Of a DNA stretch of 64,000 nt, positions 1 through 10,891 are shown one piece after another. Made by a program: the position numbers and the translations under genes. Position 1 is the stretch's first letter; every line of letters starts with the position of its first letter. Source of the DNA: Meconema thalassinum (lineage: Eukaryota > Arthropoda > Insecta > Orthoptera > Tettigoniidae). The notes under the pieces are model-generated. The model saw nothing but the letters and a program-made list of their open reading frames with translations, was not told the origin of the DNA and ran no database searches. The stretch spans positions 365,973,387 through 366,037,386 of the forward strand of contig OX336388.2 of NCBI GenBank assembly GCA_946902985.2, in the 5' to 3' direction.

Positions 1-2212
1 CACACAATAAGGTAACATGTAGGATTCATACACTTTTACATCATAAATAATTAATAAGAGACAACAGTTTTATTAAAATTCCTGCCTGCACCTTGGTTTA
101 CTCTTTGTAAGCCATAGTCATCTAATGTGTGTAGTTACGGCGACGACTGCGTAAGACTACGTCTAACATCGCATGGCCTGCGCTCCACAAGCTACGAACT
201 CAAGGTTCGAGCAAGCTTCAGGTCGCTTTAAAAGTGTCAGCTGTCCTAGTCATTTCCTCAAAAGAAATACCTTCATTAGCACGGCCATGTCAGCAGGTTC
301 CAAATGCAAAAGAACAAAGTTAGATAGAAATAATTCGTTAGTTAGCTTTTGTTTTACCAAAATTATGCGTTTTATTATTAAGATGTCGGTTTAGGTTTAT
401 CGTCGGTTTATGGCGAATAATACTGACAATAGCCTGGGCACGGAGTGTCTCCACTGAGATCAATCTCCACCATAAGCCTCGACTCAAAAGTCGGAATACA
501 ATCAACGAGCAATAACAACTCGGACACACAATAACACAAGTTACCAGCGGCGCATAACTCGCGTTCAATAACTCTGGGATGGGCCTGCACACTCAGTCAC
601 CCTCCAATAACATTTGGTCAACGGGAACAATGCCGGACAAGGTACACCCAAATACCTTCATACAATAAATACCTCATTTAACAGGGCGGCCTACAACGTA
701 CTATAGAAAACCTGACATTAATGTACACGTCAAACGACGGTACACGCAAAAGTGCGCTTAACTAACAAAAAAAAAACAATCTATAAAAACATGTGATCAG
801 ATACAAGATTGGACACTGGGTTCCATGAGCTAAGTAGCAATGAAAGAAAGAGCGAATACAAAAAGCATTCTGTCCTTCGTCAAAGTAATTCTGTCTCATA
901 ATACAAGCGTGCTCTCATGGGCACTGGGTCACAAACCAGTTTGTGTCGCCGCCGGCTACAACATTCCTGCGCGGTCTGACACAACACACACTAACTATCA
1001 AGGCCGGTGGTTTAAGCAAAATAAAAAACTGTACAACTCGCCTTTCAATAAAAACTTTACCATAGGTTATAAACCTCGAAGAATACGTGTATAAAAACAC
1101 GCTTTAAATCTGAATACAATAATATAATTCCGTCTTTCAAACCAAAGACAACTAAATGGTAGCAATGCCACATTGCTGGAGCTCTTTGCTCTCAAAGATA
1201 TAATACTTCAGTAGTTGCTTGTACAACATCAAATAAATACATGTCTTCACATGACACTAACAAAATAATAATTGTGGCGCTGATTCCACACTCTGGATCT
1301 GCTTAATGATACGTTGGGAACTGGGTTCGATGTTAGACAACGAAACATCCCTTTCACTTATAAGGTCCACACTTGACCAGATGGCTTCTGAGCAACATCT
1401 CAAATTAAATATAATGCAGTTACAAAACTGGTAATTACAGTCGACTACCTAACTGATACGACTGTTCTAACGAAGTCAGGGGTGTAACAAAGACTGGTTG
1501 CAAAGAATGCAGTTAAAGAAATATAACCATGGCATCTGATTGCCATAACTAAAGTCAGCAAAGACTTGAAAAATCACCCCAAATAGGGTTAAACAAAGTA
1601 GCCTCAAATGACTACGGTCACGTTTAGCAAAAGATAGGCATTGACGTTCCACGACGTCCATCAAGCTGCACCAGGGTTGACCAAAATGTCTGACCCAAGG
1701 GTGTCTCACTCTAACTGAAATAAATGACATCTAATTAGACTAGTTACATTCCCTACCTATAAAAATGGCTGACAGTGAGTTCGGTTGGTTCACTAACTAC
1801 ATTAAACCTACTATACCACCAGAAACTAGAATGAGAAAGGGTGTACAAAAACTCACGAAATGGAGGAGCTCTCACTCAGCCCTCTGTTCAACGACAAGAG
1901 TTGTACAAATTCATCTCTGGCTCTCCGGAACGGTATCGTCCTCATCAGGACTCCCATCTGGACTCTTCCAAAGACCAGGGTTCGATCTGTCCCTGTCGAC
2001 AACTTCGTGGATGTACTGGACCTGCCTGGAAATGGCATCCTGGGTTCCTTCCTCCTCGTTCAATGTTCTGGAAGCTCCACCATCATGCTGGTTCCAATAG
2101 AAACATCGCCCTCATACCACAGCGGTATTAGCCCATGATGACGGTCTCAAACATGGTGTAGAATAATTTGATCACGTGGGTGGTAAAATAAATCGTGTAG
2201 TAGTTCATTCTT
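1..2212. other. unassigned sequence, no gene recognised
   Basis: Only short overlapping open frames are present. Around 1765-2138 all three plus frames stay open for 90-110 codons at once, which points to stop-poor composition and not to a chosen reading frame. I recognise no repeat family, RNA gene or protein domain here. Confidence 0.5.
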
Positions 2213-2749
2213 TCACTTCAAAATCACAATGTTCGTTGAAAATGTTACAAGCTTTAATACAATTGATAACACAGCCTTTACTTCGCAGATATTAAATAAT
2301 GCGTGATTAAGCACTGTTCTGAGGTTCTTCACGTGTACTGACGCCACTTTTACATCACCTAGCATCCGTGAAATGTGCGTCGTTTTGTAATTGAAAAATT
2401 CACTGTGGCAATTCAAATATATTATCCTTTCATAATCACACTTATTTAAAGTAGTTATAACACGTTTACCTCTATATTTTTCACCAGGCTCTCGGCCCTC
2501 CACAAACACGTGGGTACAAAAATGTGGTGTTACGGTAATGTTAGAATTTTCACTATACTTGCCAATTATTTCACAATATGCTTCTTGTTGTTCACTGTGC
2601 ATCAATAAACAGTGATTTGTAGAATATTCGTGCACGATGGCACCCGATGATAACTTCCACGCTAAACAGCGGATATTTTCTACGTCTGACAAGACCGATG
2701 CAATTTCACGCATACACGGGGCGGATTCTCCAGACGTAGTGCAAGGCAA
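2213..2749 (-). CDS. unassigned open frame, possible exon or pseudogene
   Basis: This is the longest open frame in the window not explained by a mobile element, about 178 codons on the minus strand, ending in a stop at 2213. It has no ATG at its upstream end; the first Met is near 2713. The frame stays open back to about 2790. The translation is mixed in composition, with several Cys and charged residues, no low complexity, no visible signal peptide and no motif I recognise. A CTTGCAG acceptor-like sequence lies upstream on the same strand near 2820-2830, so it could be a terminal exon. A second open frame overlaps on the plus strand (2637-2951), so coding status is uncertain. Confidence 0.22.
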   Translation of the reverse strand: MPCTTSGESAPCMREIASVLSDVENIRCLAWKLSSGAIVHEYSTNHCLLMHSEQQEAYCEIIGKYSENSNITVTPHFCTHVFVEGREPGEKYRGKRVITTLNKCDYERIIYLNCHSEFFNYKTTHISRMLGDVKVASVHVKNLRTVLNHALFNICEVKAVLSIVLKLVTFSTNIVILK

Positions 2750-2951
2750 AGGGTTACTCGAGGAAGTAGGTCGTCAAAACGAAGTCGTTGAGCGACTACT
2801 TACATTCCTGTTTGCGTATCTGCAAGGGTATTACCTTACCATAAGCGAAAATAACATTCTCCAAAATGTTTTAATAATGCTGAATGACGAAATGGAATAT
2901 TCTGAGTCTTGTGGAAAGATAAAATTAATTAATAAGACCTCAGATAAATAA

Positions 2952-3747
2952 TTAGCAGACTTCACCAAAGTCAAAAGTGCGATTCTCCGCTACTTCAAAG
3001 AGTATAGCTTGAGCTCTCAGCTCCACGTGGCTTTCTGGGTGTGTTCAAAGGTACTACATCCCATCATAAATGTGCTGTTATAAAAAATATCACATGAACC
3101 GTAGCTCAGCGGGTTCATCATGTATATATATGTATCTCTCTCTATATATATTTATCACTTTCTTGTGGACACGATAAATACCGCAATTTTGCACCAATCA
3201 CTTTGAAATTTTTACATAATATGTATCCCTATTAAATCTCGGTTGATTCCGTTAATGGGCTAAATCGGTCGACGGGGGGTAAAAATAGGGGGCTTTATTC
3301 GAAAAATGAAATATCGCTATAACTCTTTTAATATTTGAAATATCAAATCCATTCAAAGTTCATACTATGTGCCGGATAAGGCTCAAAAATTTATGTTTGA
3401 AAACATTTTTGATAGCACCAACCATTGACCAAAGGGGTGGGAAAAAGTGGGTTTTTCTGGAAACATTAATCATATCTCTCTTAATAGGGACAATATCCAA
3501 TCCGTAAAAAATGGACAATATTCCACTAATAATTACCTAAAACTTTTGTCTGAAAGAATTTTTGATATGACCCACCATTACGCCAAGGGATGAGAAAAAT
3601 GATTTCGGAATTATAAGAAAATGCCAAGAGCCATCAGAGGTTGCCATGACAACACTACTAAATTGATGAGTGATGAGCCATCAGACGTTGCCATGACAAC
3701 GCACTTGCACGAGATCACATTCAGTTTTCTATCTGAATAAGTGTGAA
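2952..3747. other. unassigned AT-rich intergenic sequence
   Basis: No open frame or known repeat recognised. It contains a short TA-rich run near 3121-3150. Two identical 14-bp partial palindromes of the form GTTGCC-AT-GACAAC lie at 3640-3653 and 3687-3700, inside a short imperfect direct duplication. Confidence 0.45.
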
Positions 3748-4137
3748 GCGGCTTCGGTGACTTAACTGGTAGCATGCTGAACTTCTATGCCCAAGGTCGC
3801 GGGTTCAAAGCCGGCCGATGTCGTCGGATTTTCTAAGAGCGCTAAAGATCTCTCAGTATGCTATGCTTTGCAGGGGAAGTTCCAACGTTCGTTGCGAGTT
3901 GTTGGTTGCGGTGGCATCTAGTAGCCAAGTTCACAGCTAGGTGTCGTTGACGGTAGTATTTGTTAGCAACATTAGGAACTACTGCTTGAAATTGACCGTC
4001 TGCAGTCCTTACCTCAATTACAGATTAATACAGCCATCAGAATTCACATCGTTTATCAGACAGATTCTACACTCACCCAAAGTACACGGGGTTACATGAC
4101 CGCGTTTTCGCTGCCCCTAAACTGAGGAACCAACCAA
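3748..4137 (+). mobile_element. S1 tRNA-derived SINE, diverged copy
   Basis: It begins with a tRNA-like head having an A-box-like stretch and the B-box sequence GGGTTCAAA. The S1 body follows: a TTTCTAAGAGCG block, then the CACCCAAAGTACACGGGG and CCCCTAAACTGAGGAACCAACC blocks at the 3' end. Better copies at 17772 and 31816 define the family. This copy lacks part of the central body and has a decayed head, so it is older than the others. Confidence 0.8.
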
Positions 4138-4238
4138 TATCTCTGCGGGAGATAAAATTTTGCGTGAACAAGTAACAGACCGTTAGATAGTTACACATCA
4201 GTCGAAACCTTGCATAAGGACAGTGTGACCACAAGTAT

Positions 4239-5773
4239 AACAAGTAGTTCCGTGAAGAACTATACAGCCTATTTTCATATATCCTACTTATGTTAATTGC
4301 CACTATCAACATACACAATTTCAGTTTGATTGCCGTAATAGATTCGTAGATATTGAGAACCGTCTAAATATTTCGGATGGTCGCCATGTTGGATTTTATA
4401 TATGTAGGTCCTAGAGATATGTACTGTTACATGCAGATTATTGTGTACGTGTAGTATTCAAACTTCAATCGCATAATTAGGACGCAAGAAGTAACAAGGA
4501 GATTTTAAAATTTCGTACAGCTGCCATCTTGAGGTTATGGAAACAATTGAAATAAATTAGATGCCAGTGGATTACCATCCGTATAAGGATTTACTGTACC
4601 AAGTTTCACTGCACTCGGATGGTTAAATTGCGAGAAACGTCCATGTGAATATTTATACTTCGCGTCGCCGCCATGTTGGATTTGTGAACACCAGGTTATT
4701 TAAAGTCTTATAGGTGAACTTACGTTCATAGCCCCTATGAAGATTAAAAAATTCAGTTTGATTGCTATAATAGATTCGTAGATATTCAGAGCCGTCTAAA
4801 TATTTCGGATGGTCGCCATGTTGGATTGTTAAATGTATAAGCCATAGAGTCATGTACCATTAAAGGATAATTATTGCGTAGGTTCATTAGTCAAACTTTC
4901 ACTTCGATCGCATGACTACGTCATAAGAAATAAAAACTAAATTTTAAAATTCGCACAGCCGCCATCTTGAGCTTATGCAAACAATTGAACTAAATTAGAC
5001 ACCAGTGCATTACAATGTGTATAAATATTTCCTGTACCAGATTTCAGTGCGTTTGGAACATTAAATCGCGAGAAAGGTCTATTTAAAATTTTCAAATTCG
5101 CTTGGCCGCCATCTTCGTTTTGTAGTTAACCCGTTTTTGAAGGTCATATAGATGGACTTCCAGTAGTGCCCTTTATCACAGTACAAAATTTCAGGGAGAT
5201 ACCGCTAATAGTTTCAGAGATATAGAATGCCGGTTAAATATTTCGCACATCCGCCATCATGTGGTTATGTAAACAATTGAAAGAAGTTAGATGTCAGCGC
5301 ATTACAATGCAGGCTATATAAACATATACTGTACCAAGTTTCATTGCGTTTGGTTGGTTAAATCGCGAGAAACGTCTATTTAAGTGTCGCAAATTCGCTT
5401 GGCCGCCATGTTGGTTTTGTAGTTACCAGATTTTCAAAGGTCACATAAGTGAACTTATAGTAGTTCCCTTTATCACCATACAAAATGGCAGGGTAATATC
5501 GGTAACAGTTTCGGAGATATTGAATGCTGGTGAAATATTTCGCACAGCCGCCATGTTGGATTGGTAAGTCGTAACAAAATTTGAAGGGCACGGTCGGGGT
5601 CGACCGGAATAGTGCTATGAACTTACCGAGTTTCATTGAAATCGCTCCAGGCGTTTATAGTTTATTAGGGGGGGAGGGGGACACACACACGAATCACACA
5701 CACACGCACACACACACGGGCAAAATGTGATCTCATAAGCCTATTTTTTCAAAATTGAAAATGTGCTAAAAAT
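4239..5773 (+). mobile_element. Helentron-like non-autonomous element (HINE), copy 1
   Basis: It starts with AACAAGTAGTTCCGTGAAGA, which contains a small hairpin (AGTTC/GAACT), followed by the subterminal motif AGCCTATTTTCA (4266-4277). It ends with a CA-rich microsatellite (5681-5720), TCTCATAAGCC and an AT-rich stem-loop whose right arm is a decayed inverted copy of that subterminal motif. The interior has no ORF. It is made of about nine diverged ~146-bp monomers, each starting with GCCATNTTG (motif starts 4383, 4523, 4670, 4815, 4961, 5108, 5253, 5405, 5550). Three monomer types recur in A-B-C order (~438 bp). Paired subterminal repeats, internal repeats, microsatellite and 3' stem-loop match the known DINE-1/HINE plan. 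No transposase is present. Confidence 0.6.
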
Positions 5774-6102
5774 GGACCCCTAATGACAAGAATCATACCG
5801 TCCCCTTAAGACAATAATATGTTTAATATATGCATAAAATGACGAAAAACAAAGTTAATTAAGCTCCGATTATAAAATACTTTCTCGCAATAAATGAGGT
5901 CGGAACCTTCTACGAAAACCTGCATATTCTGCCTATTTTCGCCTATCCCCAGGCTTGCCCAGTGAAATCTACCCCCGCCTTCCGGCGTGCCGAGACGACT
6001 TTTTTTTATGTCACATGGAAGCTGTATTAGTAAGTGGGAAAACAGAGGCAGAGGAGCACTGGTGCAAGCCCTGAGCGCGAAAACAGAGAGAGGGAGAGGA
6101 AG

Positions 6103-6285
6103 AAAGCTTGTAATTTTACGTTCCCGTTAATCTTGCGATCATGAGCAACTGGATCTCCAATTTTTCGTGAAATCCAAACTACAGGACGTGATATTCCACT
6201 TCAAAAATCTCACATGCACTGAACGGGAATACAAACTCCGTCAGCTTTGGTGAGAGGCACTGCAGCACCACGTCCTCAGAAAGAG
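6103..6285 (-). mobile_element. S2 tRNA-derived SINE, diverged
   Basis: On the minus strand it reads as a decayed tRNA-like head followed by TGAGATTTTTGAAGTGGAAT, and it ends at AAGCTT near 6105. The clean copy at 57198-57394 defines the family. Many substitutions and a degraded B-box indicate an old copy. Confidence 0.6.
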
Positions 6286-6858
6286 AGGCAACGGATCGGT
6301 GTGCCCAAGTTCATTCGAGTGCAAAGTAGTTTAGGAAAAAGACATGTGCTGGAAAAGGCGGTCACAAATAAAACTGTGTGTTGTCGTGCGCTATAAACGG
6401 GAAAATGGGACTAGTGTTTCAGGTATTCATCACTACCTACAGAGTGCCTGTGGAGACGACGTCATGTCCTATCAAAAGATTGGGCGCTCGTAATCAATGT
6501 TTAGTGAAGGAAGGCACAGTGTGGAAGATGATGACCGATCTCTGCGCCGCTGCACGTTCACGACTGCAACAAACGCCCACAGAGTACTGTAAACGGTGTT
6601 AGCCGACAGGCGCGTAACAGTATCTGCTGCCGCATCCATATTGAATGTTCGACGTGCTCATGACCACCGCATTTTTCATGAAGTTGTGCGATATTCGAGG
6701 TTGTCGGCAAGAGGGGTTAGGTGAGAGTTGACACCTGATTACAAGAATGTAAGAATGGCAATATGCCGCGAACATGTGCAGTGGTATGAGCACGAGGACA
6801 ACGAATTCCTGTCCTTCCTCACATTGGATGTGACATTGGTGCATCACTTTACTGTACT
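6286..6858. other. unassigned sequence upstream of minisatellite
   Basis: No recognisable gene or repeat. The frame used by the following 48-bp repeat array is open only from 6834 and has no upstream ATG in this region. Confidence 0.4.
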
Positions 6859-7830
6859 CCGAAGATCAAAGCCGCCTCAATGATATGAAAGGATACCAGG
6901 TCACTCTGGAAGAACAAAGGCGCGTGTATAGCATGAAAGAATACCAGGTCACTCTGAAAGATCACAGGCGCGTCAATAGCATGAAGGAATACCAGGTCAC
7001 TCTGGAAGATCAAAGGCGCGTGTATAGCATGAAAGAATACCAGGTCACTCTGAAAGATCACAGGCGCGTCAATAGCATGAAGGAATACCAGGTCACTCTG
7101 GAAGATCAATGGCGCGTCAATAGCATGACAGGATACCAGGTCACTCGTGGAAGATCAAAGCCACCTCATTAGCATGACAGGATACCAGGTCACTCTGGAA
7201 AATCAAAGCCCCCTGCATAGCATGAAAGGATACCAGGTCACTCTGGAAGATCATAGCCACATCAATAGCATGAAAGGATACCAGGTCACTCTGGATGATC
7301 AAAGCCACCTCAATAGGATGAAAGGATACCAGGTCACTCTGTAAGATCAAAGCCACCTCAATAGCATGAAAGGATACCAGGTCACTCTGGAAGATCAAAG
7401 CCACCTCAATAGCATGACAGGATACCAGGTCACTCTGGAAGATCAAAGCCACCTCAATAGCATGACAGGATACCAGGTCACTCTGGAAGATCATCCACAT
7501 CAATAGCATGACAGGATACCAGGTCACTCTGGAAGATCAAAGCCACCTCAATAGCATGAAAGGATACCAGATCACACTGGAAGATCAAAGCCACCTCAAT
7601 AGCATGACAGGATACCAGGTCACTCTGGAAAATCAAAGCCGCCTGAATAGCATGAAAGGATACCAGGTCACTCTGGAAGATCAAAGCCACACCAATAGCA
7701 TGAAAGGATACCAGGTCACACTGGAATATCAAAGCTGCCTCAATAGCATGAAAATACACCAGCTCACCCGCGAAGATCATGGCTTCCTCAATGACATTAA
7801 AATACACCAGCTCACCCGTGAAGAACTGGC
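6859..7830 (+). repeat. 48-bp minisatellite encoding a 16-residue repeat, ~20 units
   Basis: The unit is 48 bp, exactly 16 codons. Read on plus it gives repeats of the type MKGYQVTLEDQSHLNS. The first units alternate two variants (RRVYS and RRVNS types), forming a 96-bp dimer. The last two units drift to an IHQLTREE type. Frame is broken by a 1-bp insertion near 7146, a TAA near 7342 and a 2-bp deletion near 7491, and there is no upstream start codon. Because 48 is divisible by three, open frames persist on both strands (FQSDLVSFHAIEVALI on minus), so openness alone is not evidence of coding. It is either a minisatellite or the decayed repeat exon of an unknown protein. Confidence 0.85.
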
Positions 7831-8090
7831 TAGGAAGAACTTCCTGAAAAAATCACTGTGTGTTTCTTCATATTGTTCCAGGGTACGACAATGTTAGTGG
7901 CGCCTTTGTGAGTTTAATAGTGAAATGTTTATGTAAACATGTTTTCCCACAGCTTAGGGGCAGATGACCTCGCTGACCACCCCTTTAAACAATAATAACT
8001 AGTACTGCTTTCTCACGGTTTACGATCATCAGCTTTCGTGTGAAATAAAGTGACGATTCTTTTATTCCAAACGACCTTCGTATTACGAAC

Positions 8091-8124
<34 letters not shown>

Positions 8125-8277
8125 GTTACATTTCTGGGGCTTGGATCTCGTGGTCATTTAGCCCCATGTATTTGAGTGTGTGTAGAATTCATTAGGAGTT
8201 TTTCCGCTGGTCAACACGAGTGTGCCCAATTAGAATGTTCGGGGAATTACACTTAACTTACAATGCCTGAAGTACAG
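7831..8277. other. intergenic, SINE-tail-like block and (ATT)n
   Basis: It includes a block GGGGCAGATGACCTC (7960-7974), which resembles one near 61167 and may be a shared repeat tail. An (ATT)n microsatellite follows at about 8094-8124. No gene recognised. Confidence 0.4.
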
Positions 8278-8420
8278 TCTGTCTGTTAGGTAGTCAGCCC
8301 GAAGGCTGGTTGGATCCTAAGAAATTACCGCCGTTAGGTTATGTGGGTAGATACCCACAAAAAGCCAAGGCAGACCTATACTGAGGCGTACTAGGCAAGA
8401 AGAGGAGTGAGGTAGTATAT
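8278..8420 (+). repeat. R10 interspersed repeat
   Basis: Shares TGTTAGGTAGTC, GAAGGCTGGTTGGATCCT and TTAGGTTATGTGGGTAGATA with the sequence at 32881-33345. That second copy is split by an S4 SINE, so R10 is the older layer there. It is non-coding and its class is unknown. Confidence 0.6.
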
Positions 8421-8755
8421 AACATGAATTATTTATACACTTAATAAACCAATTCTCACATTGATGGGGGGGGGCTATTGGCTATATTAGTGATTAATTG
8501 ATTACAAAGAGGGCCGCAAAGTGAGCAAATAACCAGCAATCAAATGAGTTGACAAGTGATGGAGTGAATGAACAAGTTATTGATTGATCGATTGATTGAT
8601 TGTTTGATTGAATGAGCAATTGAATGGATAAATGAGCTAGTAATTATATATGTGTGAGGGAAAGAGTAAATAAGATATTAAGAACAGTACGTTATCGAGT
8701 GAATAGACTACTTGTGAGGGTGAGTAACTAAACAATAATGAAATGATATTGAATA

Positions 8756-8990
8756 AGTGATGAAAATAATGTAATTGGTATTCTGCCCGAAGGTAGGTCC
8801 GAGCCTCCGAGGAGGCTACCCCAGTCGGAGTTTACGTGCGATAGGGTGGCCAATGCCTTTCGGCTCCTCCTTATGTTGGCCAACAGCGTGCAGTACCTAG
8901 AACCGGCATACCATCCAAGTTCCAACCACGCCCAATGCTGCTTAACTGCGAAGTACTCATGAGATCCGGAGTTTCAACATGGCCAGGCCG
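8756..8990 (-). mobile_element. S7 SINE with 5S rRNA-derived head
   Basis: On the minus strand the 5' half resembles the internal promoter half of 5S rRNA: CGCAGTTAAGCAGCATTGGG, then AACTTGGATGG, a box-C-like CGCTGTTGGCC-type end, then a non-5S body ending in CGGGCAGAATACCAATTA. A second copy lies at 21185-21415 on plus. The order of 5S-like elements followed by an unrelated body is the known layout of SINE3-type elements. It is not a functional 5S gene: the 5' half is degraded and a foreign tail is fused. Confidence 0.7.
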
Positions 8991-9015
8991 TTGCTGTTGA
9001 GTGATGTATTTAGGG

Positions 9016-9017
9016 TA

Positions 9018-9061
<44 letters not shown>

Positions 9062-9062
9062 A
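9016..9062 (+). repeat. (GAAA)n microsatellite
   Basis: Uninterrupted GAAA/AAAG repeats followed by an imperfect GA-rich extension to about 9097. Confidence 0.95.
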
Positions 9063-9141
9063 ATATAAAGAGAGAAAGAGAGAGAATGAAAGAAAGATAC
9101 ATAAAAATTTAATGAAAGTAATGAAGAAATAAGTACAAGAG

Positions 9142-9363
9142 TTATGGTATTGGTTTTACGGCCCTTTTAACTACTCTGGCTTTTAGAGACTCCGAAGTGC
9201 AGTATTATTGCTCCGAAAGGGATCTTGAACGTGCCTGTAAATCTACTGACACGGCTCCCTCGCTTTAAACCACCCTCAGATGCCAACTGACCACGCTCAG
9301 ATTCAATCCTGCAACCTTGGGTGCAGCAGGAGAGAACGTTACAACTTATCTACGCAGCCAGAC
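9142..9363 (-). mobile_element. S6 tRNA-derived SINE
   Basis: The minus strand reads TCTGGCTGCGTAGATAAGTT at the tRNA-like head, then GGTTGCAGGATTGAATC (B-box region), a GTCAGTTGGCATCTGAGGGT body and a 3' GTCTCTAAAAGCC block. It is continuous through the GGCACGTTCAAGATCC segment, the site at which another S6 copy is interrupted by a Helitron at 10892-12746. Confidence 0.8.
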
Positions 9364-9393
9364 GAAATACGTACATAAATAAAGCCCTGGTTC

Positions 9394-9510
9394 GATTCTT
9401 GGCTTTGCCAATAAATTTAATTCTGGTTTGAGGGCTGGAACGGGGTACACTCAGCCTCTTGAGGAAAAAACTGAGAAGAGGCGGGTTAGATTCCCACCTC
9501 ACCCCCCCCC
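9394..9510 (+). mobile_element. S3 SINE, partial
   Basis: Contains the S3 B-box and body (GGTTCGATTC, then GGCTGGAACGGGGTACACTC and ATTCCCACCTCA) but ends in a C-run where R9 begins. It is the body fragment of the family defined at 50277-50766. Confidence 0.6.
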
Positions 9511-9518
9511 CCCCCCCC

Positions 9519-10243
9519 TGGGGCTCACATCTAGTAGGACGTGGATTGGCGACCACGGGACCCCAGTTGAGTCCGGCATTGCTTCCACTTACTTGTGCCG
9601 GGATCCTCTCCGTCTTCTTTCCTGTCGACCGCCCATGGTCAACTGTTGTTCTCTTCCGACCCCGACGGTATTAGGGTATCCGAGGCCTAGGGAGTCTCTT
9701 CATTTCCTGCCTTAATTGGCCCTTGTCTCATCTTTTCTGATACCCTTCTTCTGCGAGGGGTCAGCCTTCTTTTTCTTTTCATGTTATCTTCTGCTCAAAC
9801 CCCTCAAGGAGACCGGGTGTGTGTAGCCCCACCTCTTCTGGTTCACCGTAGATAATGCTACACCCTCTGGGGCTCACGGCTGGTGAGTTCGGGAGTTGGT
9901 GACCCCGAGGGATTCCTGAGCTGGATCCGTTTTCCCCCTTTTGTCCCTTACCAGTGGGGAGGACCCTCTCCTCTTTCACTTTCCTGTCTGCCTTTCATGG
10001 ATCTCCTTCCTTCCAAGTCCCTCAATCCGCATTCTTCGAGGGTTGAGGGCATTTCTTTTCCTCCTGTCCTTTATTTTCCTTGTTCTCCTTTAGTTTTCCA
10101 TTTCTTCTTCTAGACTGTAGGTTAGTATTTAGTTTTAGTTTTAAGTTTACATTTCATTTTCATCTTCACGATCACCCAAACCATCAGGGGACGATAACCT
10201 AGATGTTAGACCCCTTAAAACAACAATTATCATCATCATCATC
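9519..10243 (+). mobile_element. R9, ~720-bp SINE-like retroelement
   Basis: It starts at CTGGGGCTCACATCTAGTAG and ends with GATAACCTAGATGTTAGACC, AACAACAATT and an (ATC)n tail. Minus-strand copies at 18696-19433 and 54004-54712 share both ends and are flanked by 11-12-bp duplications. That shows a retroposed unit with a microsatellite 3' end. It contains no reverse transcriptase; several proline- and serine-rich open frames are incidental. Confidence 0.75.
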
Positions 10244-10757
10244 AACACAACAATTAAATAAATTCTGGAGTGAGTGATTGTTTTAGGAAGGGAGTGAGTA
10301 ATTGAGTGAGTGGTACGTAAGTGGATTAGGATTAACGTAATATTCTCAATCCCAAACTTTTAATTTACTTAGTGATGTCACTGTCCAAACCAAATGTTGT
10401 GGAAGTTGTACTTGCTTAACCAGTGAGATTCAGATTCCTCTGCTATTTCCACTTGAGATCACGTACTGTGGTTTGTCATAAACTGAACAACGGAGTTTCT
10501 GTCTGACTGTACAAACACAATAAACGAACCAACAAGCGGGTCGCAAGTTTCTGATTCTACAATTAGATTATGTATTTGCTTTATAAACTCTGAGCTGGCG
10601 GGTTAATATCGGACCGCAAGTCCCTCGACTCCCTTGAGCGTTAATGATAAGACATACAAGGGACATCAAACTAGATTAACATCTCGTTTCTTTGACATCA
10701 ACATAAGGCATTACGTCTTTATATTATACCTTGCAGCCTTACACAAAGAGTTTATTA
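10244..10757. other. unassigned intergenic
   Basis: Includes a diverged GAGT/GATT-rich simple stretch at 10262-10312. No gene or repeat family recognised in the remainder. Confidence 0.4.
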
Positions 10758-10891
10758 GACTGGCTGCGTCGTGCAGTGGTAACGATCTCGCCTGCTGAAC
10801 CCAAGATTGCAGGATCAAATCCTGCCGCAGTCAGTTGATATATGAGGGGGTGCAAATGTGAGGGAGCCGTATCAGGAGATTTATTGGCACA

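Noticed and set aside
1765..2138. Protein-coding gene
   Set aside because: Three plus-strand frames are open simultaneously with no recognisable domain or codon preference, so no frame can be chosen.
6859..7830. Regular direct repeats as a CRISPR array
   Set aside because: Units are contiguous 48-bp repeats without unique spacers, in a eukaryotic context.
9428..10113. Proline/serine-rich open frames as secreted or structural proteins
   Set aside because: They lie within the R9 and S3 repeats, are present in several copies with frame breaks, and reflect C/T-rich composition.
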